Assembly: GCA_003240695.1 (NCBI GenBank)
Contig: QFNC01000001.1
Coordinates: 124,001 to 188,000 of the forward strand
Direction: 5' to 3'
Origin: Pseudoxanthomonas suwonensis
GTDB taxonomy: Bacteria > Pseudomonadota > Gammaproteobacteria > Xanthomonadales > Xanthomonadaceae
Length of the DNA stretch: 64,000 nt
Below, one piece after another: positions 26,851-35,090 of the stretch. Under the pieces are notes generated by a model. That model saw only the letters and a program-made list of their open reading frames with translations. It had not been told where the DNA came from and made no database searches. Within the stretch, counting starts at the first letter, position 1. Each line of letters begins with the position of its first letter. A program made the translations under genes and the position numbers.

Positions 26851-27426
26851 TCAGAGACTGCCGCCGCAGGCACCTTCTGCACCGCATTTGCCTTCGCCGC
26901 ACTTGCCTTCGGTGGCGGCCTTGGCATCGGCGGGATCTTTCGTGTCGGCATCCTTGGGCTTGGTGTCTTCAGCACCACACTTGCCTTCAGCGCCACACTT
27001 GCCCTCGGCGCCACACTTGCCCTCGGCGCCACACTTGCCCTCGGCGCCACACTTGCCTTCACCGTCCTGCTTGCCGGTGGCGGCTTTTTCATTGGCGTGA
27101 TGGCTGTCCATCTCGGCTTGGGTCATGAAGCCGTCGCCGTCCAGGTCATGGGCAGCGAAGCGATCATCCTTGCCGCCATGTGCGGCCGCGAATTCGGCCT
27201 TCGACACCTTGCCGTCCTTGTCGGTGTCCATCGAGGCCACCCCGCAGCTGCCTTCGACGTGCTTGGCAGGGGCCGCGTGTTCGGTCTTGCCCTTTTCATG
27301 GGTGGCGGCCGCCTGCATGTAGCCGCCGGCCAGCGGCTGCATGGCGAAGGCGCTGCCGGTCAGCAGCAGGCCGCCGGTCAGGGTGGCGCCCAGCACGGCT
27401 TTGGTTGATTTTGAAGCCTGTTTCAT
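26851..27426 (-). CDS. hvfA: HvfA-type RiPP metallophore precursor with EF-hand loops and GKCGAE repeats
   Basis: 191 residues. The signal peptide ends GSAFA and is followed by MQPLAGGYMQA, the hallmark HvfA N-terminus. Residues 67-105 hold two EF-hand-like loops, DTDKDGKVSKAEF and DLDGDGFMTQAEM. Residues 124-153 are five GKCGAE repeats, and a second cluster EGKCGEGKCG (174-182 region) lies near the C-terminus; Cys also occurs in EGSCG (61) and EGACG (187), nine Cys in all. Known HvfA/Buf precursors have their Cys converted by MNIO enzymes into copper-binding heterocycles and are exported. The EF-hand insert suggests Ca2+ binding as well, which is inference. It is first gene of hvfABC; an ATG with AGGA-type ribosome site lies at 27426. 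Confidence 0.88.
   Translation of the reverse strand: MKQASKSTKAVLGATLTGGLLLTGSAFAMQPLAGGYMQAAATHEKGKTEHAAPAKHVEGSCGVASMDTDKDGKVSKAEFAAAHGGKDDRFAAHDLDGDGFMTQAEMDSHHANEKAATGKQDGEGKCGAEGKCGAEGKCGAEGKCGAEGKCGAEDTKPKDADTKDPADAKAATEGKCGEGKCGAEGACGGSL
26968..27057 (-). repeat. Five 18-bp tandem repeats encoding GKCGAE in hvfA
   Basis: Units at 26968-26985, 26986-27003, 27004-27021, 27022-27039 and 27040-27057. The last three are identical at DNA level; the first two differ only at silent positions. The repeat is in frame, so copy-number change would alter the number of modifiable Cys sites without breaking the gene. Confidence 0.95.
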
Positions 27427-27586
27427 GATCGAGAATCCTGAACGGGAACGGGAATGTCCGCGTGCATCCTACAGCCCGCGCCGCTCCATCGGTACGTTGC
27501 GGGATACATCGTTCAGCTGCGTGTTCGCGGCAGGTTGGGTGCTGATCTGGCAAGCTGGACAGCCGATTCGCATCCACAATGCCTTC

Positions 27587-29041
27587 ATGACCGATTCCGC
27601 TTCCTCGCTGGACCTCGCCCGCAGCCGCCTGCTGCTGCCCGCCGCACTCGACACCGGCGCGCTGGATCGGGCGTTTTCGCACCTGCTGGGGCCGGGCATC
27701 GACTTCGGCGATCTGTACTTCCAGCATGCGCGGCGCGAAAGCTGGACGGTGGAGGACGGCATCGTCAAGGACGGCGCGCACAGCATCGAACAGGGCGTGG
27801 GAGTGCGCGCGATCAGCGGCGAGAAGACCGGGTTCGCTTATTCCGACGACATCGATGCGCAGGCCCTTCTGGCCGCATCCGGTACCGCGCGTGCCATCGC
27901 CCGCGACGGCCGCAGCCTGGCGCCGCAGGCGCTGGCCGGCCGCACGCCGCAGCCGTTGTATCCGTCGCAGGACCCCATCGATGCCATGGACAATGCGATC
28001 AAGGTGGAAGCGCTGCGCCGCATCGATCGTCTGCTGCGCGGTGCCGATCCGCGCGTGCAGCAGGTGATGGTGAGCCTGACCGGCGGCGTGGACACGATTC
28101 TGGTGGCCAACAGCACCGGCGTGCTGGCCGGCGACGTGCGCCCGCTGGTGCGGATGAACATCCAGGTGATCGTGGAGCAGAACGGTCGGCGCGAATCCGG
28201 GTATGCCGGGTTCGGCGGGCGCTACGGCTATACCGAACTGCTGGGCAACGACCAGCCGGAGCGCTTCGCCCGCGAAGCGCTGCGCCAGGCGCTGGTGAAT
28301 CTGGAAGCGGTGGATGCCCCCGCGGGCGTGATGCCGGTGGTGCTGGGCAACGGCTGGCCCGGCGTGCTGCTGCATGAGGCGGTCGGGCACGGGCTGGAAG
28401 GTGACTTCAACCGCAAGGGCACCAGCACCTACTCCGGTCGCATGGGCCAGCGCGTGGCTGCGCCGGGAGTGACCATCGTCGATGACGGCACGTTGCCCGG
28501 ACGGCGTGGTTCGCTGACCATCGACGACGAGGGCACGCCGACCCGCAGCACCGTGCTGATCGAGGATGGCGTGCTGACCGGGTACATGCAGGACGCGCTG
28601 AACGCCCGGCTGATGGGCGTGGCACCCACCGGCAACGGTCGCCGCGAATCCTTCGCGCACCTGGTGATGCCGCGCATGACCAACACCTACATGCTGGCCG
28701 GCCCGCACGACCGCGAGGAGATGATCCGGTCGGTGAAGAAGGGCTTGTACGCGGTCAATTTCGGCGGCGGGCAGGTGGATATCACCAGCGGCAAGTACGT
28801 GTTCTCGGCCACCGAGGCCTATCTGATCGAGGACGGCCGGATCACCGTGCCGGTGAAGGGTGCCACGTTGATCGGCAACGGTCCGGAGACCATGCAGAAG
28901 GTGGCGATGATCGGCAACGATCTGGCCCTGGACGACGGCGTGGGCACCTGCGGCAAGGATGGCCAGTCGGTACCGGTGGGCGTGGGCCAGCCGTCGCTGC
29001 TGATCAGTGCGCTGACGGTCGGCGGCACCCGCGCGGGTTGA
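27587..29041 (+). CDS. tldD: Metalloprotease TldD
   Basis: ATG at 27587; 484 residues, normal for the family. The zinc motif HEAVGHGLEGDF (HExxxH) is present, with downstream GRRGSLTIDDEGTP and AGPHDREEMIRSVKKG that are conserved in TldD. With TldE/PmbA it forms a heterodimer that degrades unfolded peptides and in some species cleaves RiPP leaders (microcin B17) or CcdA. It is divergent from hvfA across 160 bases. The sequence does not show whether it serves the HvfA pathway, but the adjacency is worth noting. Confidence 0.95.
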   Translation: MTDSASSLDLARSRLLLPAALDTGALDRAFSHLLGPGIDFGDLYFQHARRESWTVEDGIVKDGAHSIEQGVGVRAISGEKTGFAYSDDIDAQALLAASGTARAIARDGRSLAPQALAGRTPQPLYPSQDPIDAMDNAIKVEALRRIDRLLRGADPRVQQVMVSLTGGVDTILVANSTGVLAGDVRPLVRMNIQVIVEQNGRRESGYAGFGGRYGYTELLGNDQPERFAREALRQALVNLEAVDAPAGVMPVVLGNGWPGVLLHEAVGHGLEGDFNRKGTSTYSGRMGQRVAAPGVTIVDDGTLPGRRGSLTIDDEGTPTRSTVLIEDGVLTGYMQDALNARLMGVAPTGNGRRESFAHLVMPRMTNTYMLAGPHDREEMIRSVKKGLYAVNFGGGQVDITSGKYVFSATEAYLIEDGRITVPVKGATLIGNGPETMQKVAMIGNDLALDDGVGTCGKDGQSVPVGVGQPSLLISALTVGGTRAG

Positions 29042-29656
29042 TCAAACGTGTGCGTCGTCCTGATCGTCATCCTTATCGTGCTCGGCGTCGTCCGCAATGG
29101 AATCGGTGTTGTCGGCATCGTCACCGGACGAAGCCGCATCGCCACCCAGCAGCTCGCGCAGGGTGCGGAACAACTGCCGATAGGCACGAGGCGGCTTGCT
29201 GCGGGCGCGTTCCTCGGCGGTGTTGCGCAGCAGCTGGCGCAGCTGCTGGCGATCGGCCTGCGGGCAGGCATCCAGCAGTTCGGCCAGCGCGTCGTCGCCC
29301 TCGTCCAGCAGGCGGTCGCGCCAGCGCTCGGCCCGATGCAGCAGCGCGGTTTCCTGCCGCGCGGCCTCGCCGTCCTTGCTCAGCGCGTCGCGCACCGCTT
29401 CCAGCATGGCATCGTCCTCGCGCCGCAGCTGCTTGGCCACGTAGGCGATCTGCCGCTTGCGGGCCACGTGCGCGGTGATGCGCCGGGTCTGCAGGAACAA
29501 CGGCAGCAGATGCTCGGGCAGCGGGAGGCGCCCCAGCTGGGCATCGCTCAACTCGGCCAGTTGCTGTGCCAGCGCCAGCACGTCCAGCGCCTGCCGGCGC
29601 TGTTCGCTGCGGCTGGGACTGTGGAATTCGCCGGAATCCGGATCTCGTCCTCTCAT
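29042..29656 (-). CDS. darP: Ribosome maturation protein DarP (YjgA, DUF615)
   Basis: ATG at 29656 (MRGRDPDSGEF); 204 residues. Characteristic segments are PSRSEQRRQALDVLALAQQL, RRITAHVARKRQIAYVAKQL and RAYRQLFRTLRELL, then an acidic, Asp-rich tail. DarP acts in late 50S subunit maturation near the peptidyl-transferase centre. Its stop codon abuts the tldD stop, and its start lies only 17 bases from the pmbA start on the other strand. Confidence 0.92.
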   Translation of the reverse strand: MRGRDPDSGEFHSPSRSEQRRQALDVLALAQQLAELSDAQLGRLPLPEHLLPLFLQTRRITAHVARKRQIAYVAKQLRREDDAMLEAVRDALSKDGEAARQETALLHRAERWRDRLLDEGDDALAELLDACPQADRQQLRQLLRNTAEERARSKPPRAYRQLFRTLRELLGGDAASSGDDADNTDSIADDAEHDKDDDQDDAHV

Positions 29657-29673
29657 CCCAACAGGATAGGCCA

Positions 29674-31050
29674 TTGAACGTCATTGCATCCGATCACGCT
29701 GCCACCCTGGCCGCAGACGACAGCCCGCAGCGGCTGGAACGGCTGGCGACGCTGTCGCAACAGCTGCTGGAGCGTGCCCGCGCGCAGGGGGCCACCCAGG
29801 CCGAAGTGGCCTGCAGCGAGGATCGCGGCCTCAGCGTGAACGTGCGCATGGGTGCGGTGGAAACGGTGGAATCCACCCGCGATCGCGGCATTGCCGTCAC
29901 CGTGTACGTGGGCCAGCGCAAGGGCAGTGCCAGCACCGCCGACCTGCGCGAATCCAGCCTGGAGGCCACGGTGGCGCAGGCCATCGCGATTGCCAGGCAC
30001 ACCGAGAACGATCCGGCTGCCGGCCTGGCCGACGCCGAGCGCATGGCCACCCAGCCACGCGATTTCGACAGTTGGCATCCGTGGGCATTGGATGCCGATG
30101 CCGCCGTGGACTTGGCGCTGGCCTGCGAACAGGCCGGGCGCGATGCCGATGGCCGGGTGGAAAACTCCGATGGCGCGTCGGTCGGCAGCAGCCAGGCGCT
30201 GGGCGTGTATGCCAATTCGCATGGCTTCGTCGGCCATCAGCGGCACACCCAGCACAGCATCAGTTGCGCACTCATCGCCGGTCGCGGCGAGGCCATGCAG
30301 CGCGACGGCTGGTACACTGTGGGCTTGGCCGCCACCGATCTGGAGGATGCCGCTGCGGTCGGTCGCCACGCCGCGCAACGCACCGTGGCGCGGCTCGATC
30401 CGCGACAGCTGCCCACCGGCACCTTGCCGGTGCTGTTCAGTGCCGAGGTGGCGCGTTCGCTGATCGGCCATCTGATCGCGGCAGTATCGGGCGGTGCCCT
30501 GTATCGCAAGGCCAGCTTCCTGCTGGACGCAGCGGGTACGCAGCTGTTCCCCGCCTGGATGACGATCCAGGAAGATCCCTTTTTGCCGCGCGGGCTGCGT
30601 TCGGCCTGGTTCGATGGCGACGGCGTGGCGACCCGGCCATCGGCATTGGTTGCCGATGGGGTACTGCAGCGCTACGTGCTGGGTACCTACTCGGCACGCA
30701 AGCTGGGCCTGCAGAGCACCGGCAATGCCGGCGGCGTGCACAACCTGCTGGTGGGCGCGAACGCCGAGGGGCTGGACGCGTTGATCGCCGGCCAGTCGCG
30801 GGCACTGCTGGTCACCGAATTGATGGGGCAGGGCGTGAATCCGGTCACCGGCGATTACTCGCGCGGCGCGGCTGGATTCCTGATCGAACGGGGCGCCATC
30901 AGCCATCCGGTGGACGGCATCACCATCGCCGGCAACCTGCGTGACATGTTCCGCGCCATCGAAGCCGTGGGCGCAGACGTGGATCCGCGTTCGCACCTCC
31001 GCACCGGCGCGATCCTGATCGGCGGCATGACGATTGCCGGCGCGCAATAA
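29674..31050 (+). CDS. pmbA: TldE/PmbA metalloprotease subunit
   Basis: TTG at 29674 is the likely start: it has an AGGATAGG ribosome binding site at 29663-29670 and the first in-frame ATG lies too far inside the conserved domain. 458 residues. PmbA signatures are SVNVRMGAVETVEST, VENSDGASVGSSQALGVY, FLPRGLRSAWFDGDGV and a C-terminal GDYSRGAAGFLIERGAI. Unlike TldD it has no zinc motif and acts as its partner. tldD and pmbA are separated here only by the antisense darP. Confidence 0.93.
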   Translation: MNVIASDHAATLAADDSPQRLERLATLSQQLLERARAQGATQAEVACSEDRGLSVNVRMGAVETVESTRDRGIAVTVYVGQRKGSASTADLRESSLEATVAQAIAIARHTENDPAAGLADAERMATQPRDFDSWHPWALDADAAVDLALACEQAGRDADGRVENSDGASVGSSQALGVYANSHGFVGHQRHTQHSISCALIAGRGEAMQRDGWYTVGLAATDLEDAAAVGRHAAQRTVARLDPRQLPTGTLPVLFSAEVARSLIGHLIAAVSGGALYRKASFLLDAAGTQLFPAWMTIQEDPFLPRGLRSAWFDGDGVATRPSALVADGVLQRYVLGTYSARKLGLQSTGNAGGVHNLLVGANAEGLDALIAGQSRALLVTELMGQGVNPVTGDYSRGAAGFLIERGAISHPVDGITIAGNLRDMFRAIEAVGADVDPRSHLRTGAILIGGMTIAGAQ

Positions 31051-31129
31051 CGCATGAAAGGCAGCTGAATTCGGTTAAACTGCTCCCCGCAGCAACGTCC
31101 CTGCGCCCACTTCACGACACGGAGCCACC

Positions 31130-31501
31130 ATGAGCGATCCAAACCCCTCCTTTCCACCAGCCGTGGAAGACTCCGCCAGCCAGGACGATCGCACCATGGC
31201 GATGCTGACGCATCTTTCCGGCATCCTGCTGGGCTTCATCGTGCCTCTCATCATCTGGCTGGTGAACAAGGACAATCCCTCGAAGGGGTTCCTGAACGAC
31301 CAGTCGAAGGAAGCGCTGAACTTCCAGATCACGCTGCTGTTTGTGTACATCATCGGCATCATTCTGTCGATCATCCTGATCGGCGCGCTGATCAACATGG
31401 TGGCCTGGGTTGCGTGTCTGGTGCTGTCTATCATCGCCGGGTTGAAGGCGAAGGAAGGCATCGCCTACCGTTATCCGTTCGCGATTCGCCTGATCAAGTA
31501 A
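31130..31501 (+). CDS. DUF4870 domain membrane protein
   Basis: 123 residues. After a polar N-terminus come DDRTMAMLTHLSGILLGFIV, the LVNKDNPSKGFLNDQSKEALNFQ loop that defines DUF4870, and two further hydrophobic helices ending in YRYPFAIRLIK. It is related to Tic20-like small membrane proteins; function unknown. A CGGAG ribosome binding site precedes the ATG, and a strong hairpin follows at 31524-31553. Confidence 0.9.
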   Translation: MSDPNPSFPPAVEDSASQDDRTMAMLTHLSGILLGFIVPLIIWLVNKDNPSKGFLNDQSKEALNFQITLLFVYIIGIILSIILIGALINMVAWVACLVLSIIAGLKAKEGIAYRYPFAIRLIK

Positions 31502-31523
31502 TCCATCGGTCATGTCGACGACT

Positions 31524-31553
31524 GCAGCGGCCCGGCACTGTCCGGGCCGCTGC
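31524..31553. terminator. Bidirectional rho-independent-type hairpin
   Basis: A perfect 12-bp stem, GCAGCGGCCCGG paired with CCGGGCCGCTGC, around a six-base loop, followed on the plus strand by CGTTT. It lies between two convergent genes (DUF4870 and ispA) and probably ends both transcripts. The T tract is short. Confidence 0.65.
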
Positions 31554-31570
31554 CGTTTGACCCGCGGCGT

Positions 31571-32467
31571 TCAATGGTCGCGCTGCACCACGATGCGTGC
31601 CAGTTCCCGCAAGGGGTCGCTTTCCGTGCCCAGTCCGTCCAAGGCCTCCTGCATGGCTTCGGCCAGTTGCTGCAGGCGCAGTTCCGATGCCACCACACCG
31701 ATCAGCGCCGGGAACGTGGCCTTGTTGTCGGCCTGGTCCTTGCCTGCGGTCTTGCCGATGGCCTCGGCATGGCCCTGCACGTCCAACAGGTCGTCCCGGA
31801 TCTGGAACGCCAGACCCAGGTCGGCGGCGAAGCGGTCCAGCTGCGCCTGCTGCTGTTCGTCCGCGCCGGCGGCCAGTGCGCCGATGCGGACCGAGGCGCG
31901 CAGCAGGGCGCCGGTCTTGCCGGCATGCAATCGCTCCAGCGCCGGCAGCGTGGTGCGATCACCGGTCCCGGTGGCGGCGATGTCCAATGCTTGGCCGCCA
32001 CACATGCCGGCCGCGCCGGCCGCCCCGGCCAGTTCGGCCACCATCGCCACGCGGATGCCGGCATCGAAGGCGCTTGCAGCCAGCAATTCGAACGCCAACG
32101 CCTGCAAGGCATCCCCGGCCAGGATGGCGATGGCTTCGTCGAAGGCCACGTGCACCGTCGGTTGGCCGCGGCGCAGCACGTCGTTGTCCATGGCCGGCAG
32201 GTCGTCGTGCACCAGCGAGTAGGCGTGGATCAGCTCCAGCGCGGCACCGGGCACATCCACGGCATCGGCATCGCCACCCAGGGCGTACGCGGTGGCACAG
32301 GCCAGCAGCGGACGCATGCGCTTGCCTCCCAGCAGCACGGCATGGCGCATGGCAGCATGCAACTGCTGCGGTGATTGCGTGGCTGCCGGCAAAGCCGCAT
32401 CCAGCGCGGCATCGATGCGCGTCCGCCACCGTGCCAGCAGGGCGCCGACTGGGTCGGGATCAGACAT
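31571..32467 (-). CDS. ispA: Farnesyl diphosphate synthase
   Basis: 298 residues. The first Asp-rich motif DDLPAMD (88-94) and second FQIRDDLLD (about residues 223-231), plus GGKRMRP, give a complete trans-isoprenyl diphosphate synthase site. The Tyr two residues before the His preceding DDLP fits the short-chain (C15) class. It makes farnesyl diphosphate for quinones and undecaprenyl phosphate. It overlaps xseB by eight bases, the common xseB-ispA operon. Confidence 0.95.
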   Translation of the reverse strand: MSDPDPVGALLARWRTRIDAALDAALPAATQSPQQLHAAMRHAVLLGGKRMRPLLACATAYALGGDADAVDVPGAALELIHAYSLVHDDLPAMDNDVLRRGQPTVHVAFDEAIAILAGDALQALAFELLAASAFDAGIRVAMVAELAGAAGAAGMCGGQALDIAATGTGDRTTLPALERLHAGKTGALLRASVRIGALAAGADEQQQAQLDRFAADLGLAFQIRDDLLDVQGHAEAIGKTAGKDQADNKATFPALIGVVASELRLQQLAEAMQEALDGLGTESDPLRELARIVVQRDH

Positions 32468-32741
32468 CGTCGACGGCTGGATGGCCCGGTTCGGGGAAGG
32501 ATCGGACGAAGGCCGGATCCTGCGGGTCGCTGAGCAGGCGAACGCGCAACTCCGCCTGTTCCAGTGCCGCCTGGCAGCGTCGGTACAGTCCCACGCCGCG
32601 CTCGTAGGCCGCCAGCGAATCGTCCAGGCTCATCTCGCCGCTTTCCATGCGCTCCACCAGCGCTTCCAGCTGCTCCAACGAGGCTTCGAAATCCGCCACG
32701 GGCGAGGGATCGGTTTCTGATGCGGGCTGTTTTCTCGGCAT
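32460..32741 (-). CDS. xseB: Exodeoxyribonuclease VII small subunit
   Basis: ATG at 32741 (MPRKQP); 93 residues. DFEASLEQLEALVERMESGEMSLDDSLAAYERG is split here as the conserved helix pair (ADFEASLEQLEALVERM and SLDDSLAAYERGVGL), followed by CQAALEQAELRVRLL. It pairs with XseA, not in this window, to degrade single-stranded DNA to oligonucleotides. It is the first gene before ispA. Confidence 0.94.
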   Translation of the reverse strand: MPRKQPASETDPSPVADFEASLEQLEALVERMESGEMSLDDSLAAYERGVGLYRRCQAALEQAELRVRLLSDPQDPAFVRSFPEPGHPAVDDV

Positions 32742-32969
32742 GCTGGCAGTGTAGCGCAGCGCGACGTCGTGACTTGCCATGCACCGGATGCCCTTCAGGC
32801 CGGTAGCGGCTCGGCACGATGTCGGGACGCCCGCGACGTCCGGCAAGGGTGTTGTAATCTGTCGACTGTCCGGTGCCCGCGGTCCTGCCGATGCGGCATC
32901 CGTTCGCAGCGATCGGCAACCGGTCACCGGGCCGGCGAACGTCTCCGTCCCTTGTCGATCCGGTGCCGA

Positions 32970-34607
32970 ATGCTCAACCTGCTGCGCTATCTTCCCTATC
33001 TGCTGACGTGCCTGACGCTGATCGTGTCGGTAGCGATGCTGGCGCGCGGTCTGCGCGACTGGGCATGGGTGCTGCTGGTCGCAACGCCATTGGCCGCACT
33101 GGGGACCTGGGACATCCTGCAGCGCCGCAGCACCTTGCGCCGCAATTATCCGTTGCTGGCGTATTTCCGCTTTGCGCTGGAAGGCAGCGGCGTGGCGATC
33201 CGCCAGTACCTGATCGAACGCGATACCGAACAGGTGCCGTTTTCGCGCAACCAGCGCTCGCTGGTGTACCAGCGTGCCAAGCACGTGCGCGACACCATCC
33301 CGTTCGGCAGCCAGCTGGACCCCTACGGCACCGATTACGAATGGATCAACCATTCGATGATGCCGTCGCAGGCGCACGACACAGACTATCGGGTCACGAT
33401 CGGTGCCGGACATGCGCAGCCGTATTCGGCCAGCGTGTTCAACATTTCGGCGATGAGTTTCGGGTCGCTGTCGGCCAATGCCATCCGTGCGTTGAACAAG
33501 GGCGCGAAACTGGGCGGTTTTTACCACGACACCGGCGAGGGCTCGATTTCCCCGTACCACCGTGAACACGGCGGCGATCTGGTGTGGGAAATCGGTTCCG
33601 GCTATTTCGGCTGCCGCGATGCCGACGGCGGTTTCGACGAGGCGCTGTTCGCGGCCAATGCCGCCGATCCGCAAGTGAAGATGGTGGAATTGAAGCTGTC
33701 GCAGGGTGCCAAGCCCGGCCATGGCGGCATGCTGCCGGCAGCCAAGGTCACGGCCGAGATCGCCGCGACCCGGCATGTGACGATGGGCGTGGACTGCATT
33801 TCGCCGGCCCGGCACAGCGCGTTTTCCACCCCGCTGGGCCTGCTGCAGTTCGTGGATCGCATGCGCAGCCTGTCCGGCGGCAAGCCGGCCGGGTTCAAGC
33901 TGGCGCTGGGCCATCCGTGGGAATGGTTCGCGATCGCCAAGGCCATGCAGGAATCGGGACTGCTGCCGGATTTCATCGTGATCGACGGCGCCGAAGGCGG
34001 CACCGGCGCGGCGCCGGCCGAATTCATCGACCATGTGGGCATTCCCATGCACGAAGGCCTGCTGCTGGTGCACAACACGCTGGTCGGCCTGGGCATTCGC
34101 GAGCAGGTGAAGCTGGGTGCGGCAGGCCGCATCGTCAGCGCGTTCGACATCGCCCGAACCATGGCGCTGGGCGCGGACTGGTGCAATGCCGCGCGCGGTT
34201 TCATGTTCGCCCTGGGCTGCATCCAGTCGCAGTCGTGCCACACCGACCACTGCCCGACCGGCGTGGCCACCCAGGATCCGCGTCGCTGGCGCAAACTCGA
34301 CGTCCAGGACAAGGGCATGCGCGTGCACCAGTTCCACCGCAACACGCTGCATGCCCTGCACGACCTGCTGTGCGCGGCCGGATTGACCGATCCTGCGCAG
34401 CTGGGTCCGGAACACATCCTGCGGCGGCTCTCGCCGATCGAGATCCGCTCGCTGCGCGAGCTGTACCCGCGCGTGCATCCGGGCGAACTGCTCGACGGCG
34501 GCGTGCCCGACCACGCCGTGTTCCGCGCCTACTGGCCGCAGGCGCGGCCGGATTCGTTCGAGCCGCCGGCCAGCGTGGCCAACCTGCGGTTGAGCAAGGC
34601 GGTATAG
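32970..34607 (+). CDS. FMN-binding glutamate synthase family membrane protein
   Basis: ATG at 32970; 545 residues. Two N-terminal transmembrane segments (LPYLLTCLTLIVSVAM, WVLLVATPLAALGTW) precede a glutamate-synthase-type alpha/beta barrel: FNISAMSFGSLSANAI, FYHDTGEGSISPYH, KLSQGAKPGHGG and IDGAEGGTGAAPAEF bind FMN, and CIQSQSCHTDHCPTG supplies the Fe-S cysteines. There is no glutaminase domain, so ammonia transfer from glutamine is unlikely. Members of this stand-alone family have no settled role. It is divergent from xseB across 228 bases. Confidence 0.9.
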   Translation: MLNLLRYLPYLLTCLTLIVSVAMLARGLRDWAWVLLVATPLAALGTWDILQRRSTLRRNYPLLAYFRFALEGSGVAIRQYLIERDTEQVPFSRNQRSLVYQRAKHVRDTIPFGSQLDPYGTDYEWINHSMMPSQAHDTDYRVTIGAGHAQPYSASVFNISAMSFGSLSANAIRALNKGAKLGGFYHDTGEGSISPYHREHGGDLVWEIGSGYFGCRDADGGFDEALFAANAADPQVKMVELKLSQGAKPGHGGMLPAAKVTAEIAATRHVTMGVDCISPARHSAFSTPLGLLQFVDRMRSLSGGKPAGFKLALGHPWEWFAIAKAMQESGLLPDFIVIDGAEGGTGAAPAEFIDHVGIPMHEGLLLVHNTLVGLGIREQVKLGAAGRIVSAFDIARTMALGADWCNAARGFMFALGCIQSQSCHTDHCPTGVATQDPRRWRKLDVQDKGMRVHQFHRNTLHALHDLLCAAGLTDPAQLGPEHILRRLSPIEIRSLRELYPRVHPGELLDGGVPDHAVFRAYWPQARPDSFEPPASVANLRLSKAV

Positions 34608-34616
34608 GCCGAAGCG

Positions 34617-34970
34617 TCAGTCCAGCAGGTCCAGCACCCGCTCCGGCGGACGGCCGATCACCGCACGGTCGCCGCGGATGTACACCGGCCGCTCGATCAG
34701 GCGCGGGTGGGCCACCATGGCATGGATCAGTGCCGCATCTTCCAGCGCGGCATCGGCCAGATCCAGTTCGCGATAGGCCTCCTCGCCGGTGCGCAGCAAC
34801 TGGCGGGCCGGCAGGGCCAGTTTCGCCAGGGTGTCGCGCAGCGTGGCGGCGTCCAGCCGGCCATCCAGATAATCCACCAGCTGCGGCTGCATGCCGCGCG
34901 CCTGCAGCAGGGCCAGTGCCTCGCGCGATTTGGAACAGCGCGGGTTGTGCCAGTAACTGCCGTGGTTCAT
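34617..34970 (-). CDS. arsC: ArsC family (glutaredoxin-type) arsenate reductase
   Basis: 117 residues of the Spx/ArsC thioredoxin fold. Catalytic Cys12 lies in HNPRCSKSREALALL, with LRTGEEAYRELDL, HPRLIERPVYIRGDRAVIGRPPE as the conserved region (broken here into HPRLIERPV and AVIGRPPERVLDLL). Arsenate reductases of this class reduce arsenate with glutathione and glutaredoxin. No arsB, arsR or other ars gene is nearby, so the physiological substrate could differ. It is convergent with the preceding gene. Confidence 0.85.
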   Translation of the reverse strand: MNHGSYWHNPRCSKSREALALLQARGMQPQLVDYLDGRLDAATLRDTLAKLALPARQLLRTGEEAYRELDLADAALEDAALIHAMVAHPRLIERPVYIRGDRAVIGRPPERVLDLLD

Positions 34971-35056
34971 GGTTCCAGGGTGATGCGTGCGGAATGCGCC
35001 AGCATACGCGCAGCAGCCGGTTCATGCCGGATTGGGATTTCCGGTGCGGGCGTCGC

Positions 35057-35062
35057 TACACT
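35057..35062 (+). promoter_or_regulatory. Putative sigma-70 -10 box TACACT
   Basis: TACACT about 30 bases before the lipoprotein ATG at 35091. The same GTCGCTACACTG context recurs at 61547-61558 before another gene. A matching -35 element at the ideal distance is not clear. Confidence 0.4.
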
Positions 35063-35090
35063 GTCGAGGCCTGCATCGGTTGATGCGCCA

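Noticed and set aside
26968..27057. Short regular repeats as a CRISPR array
   Set aside because: Units are 18 bases, contiguous without spacers and in frame in hvfA; they are coding repeats.
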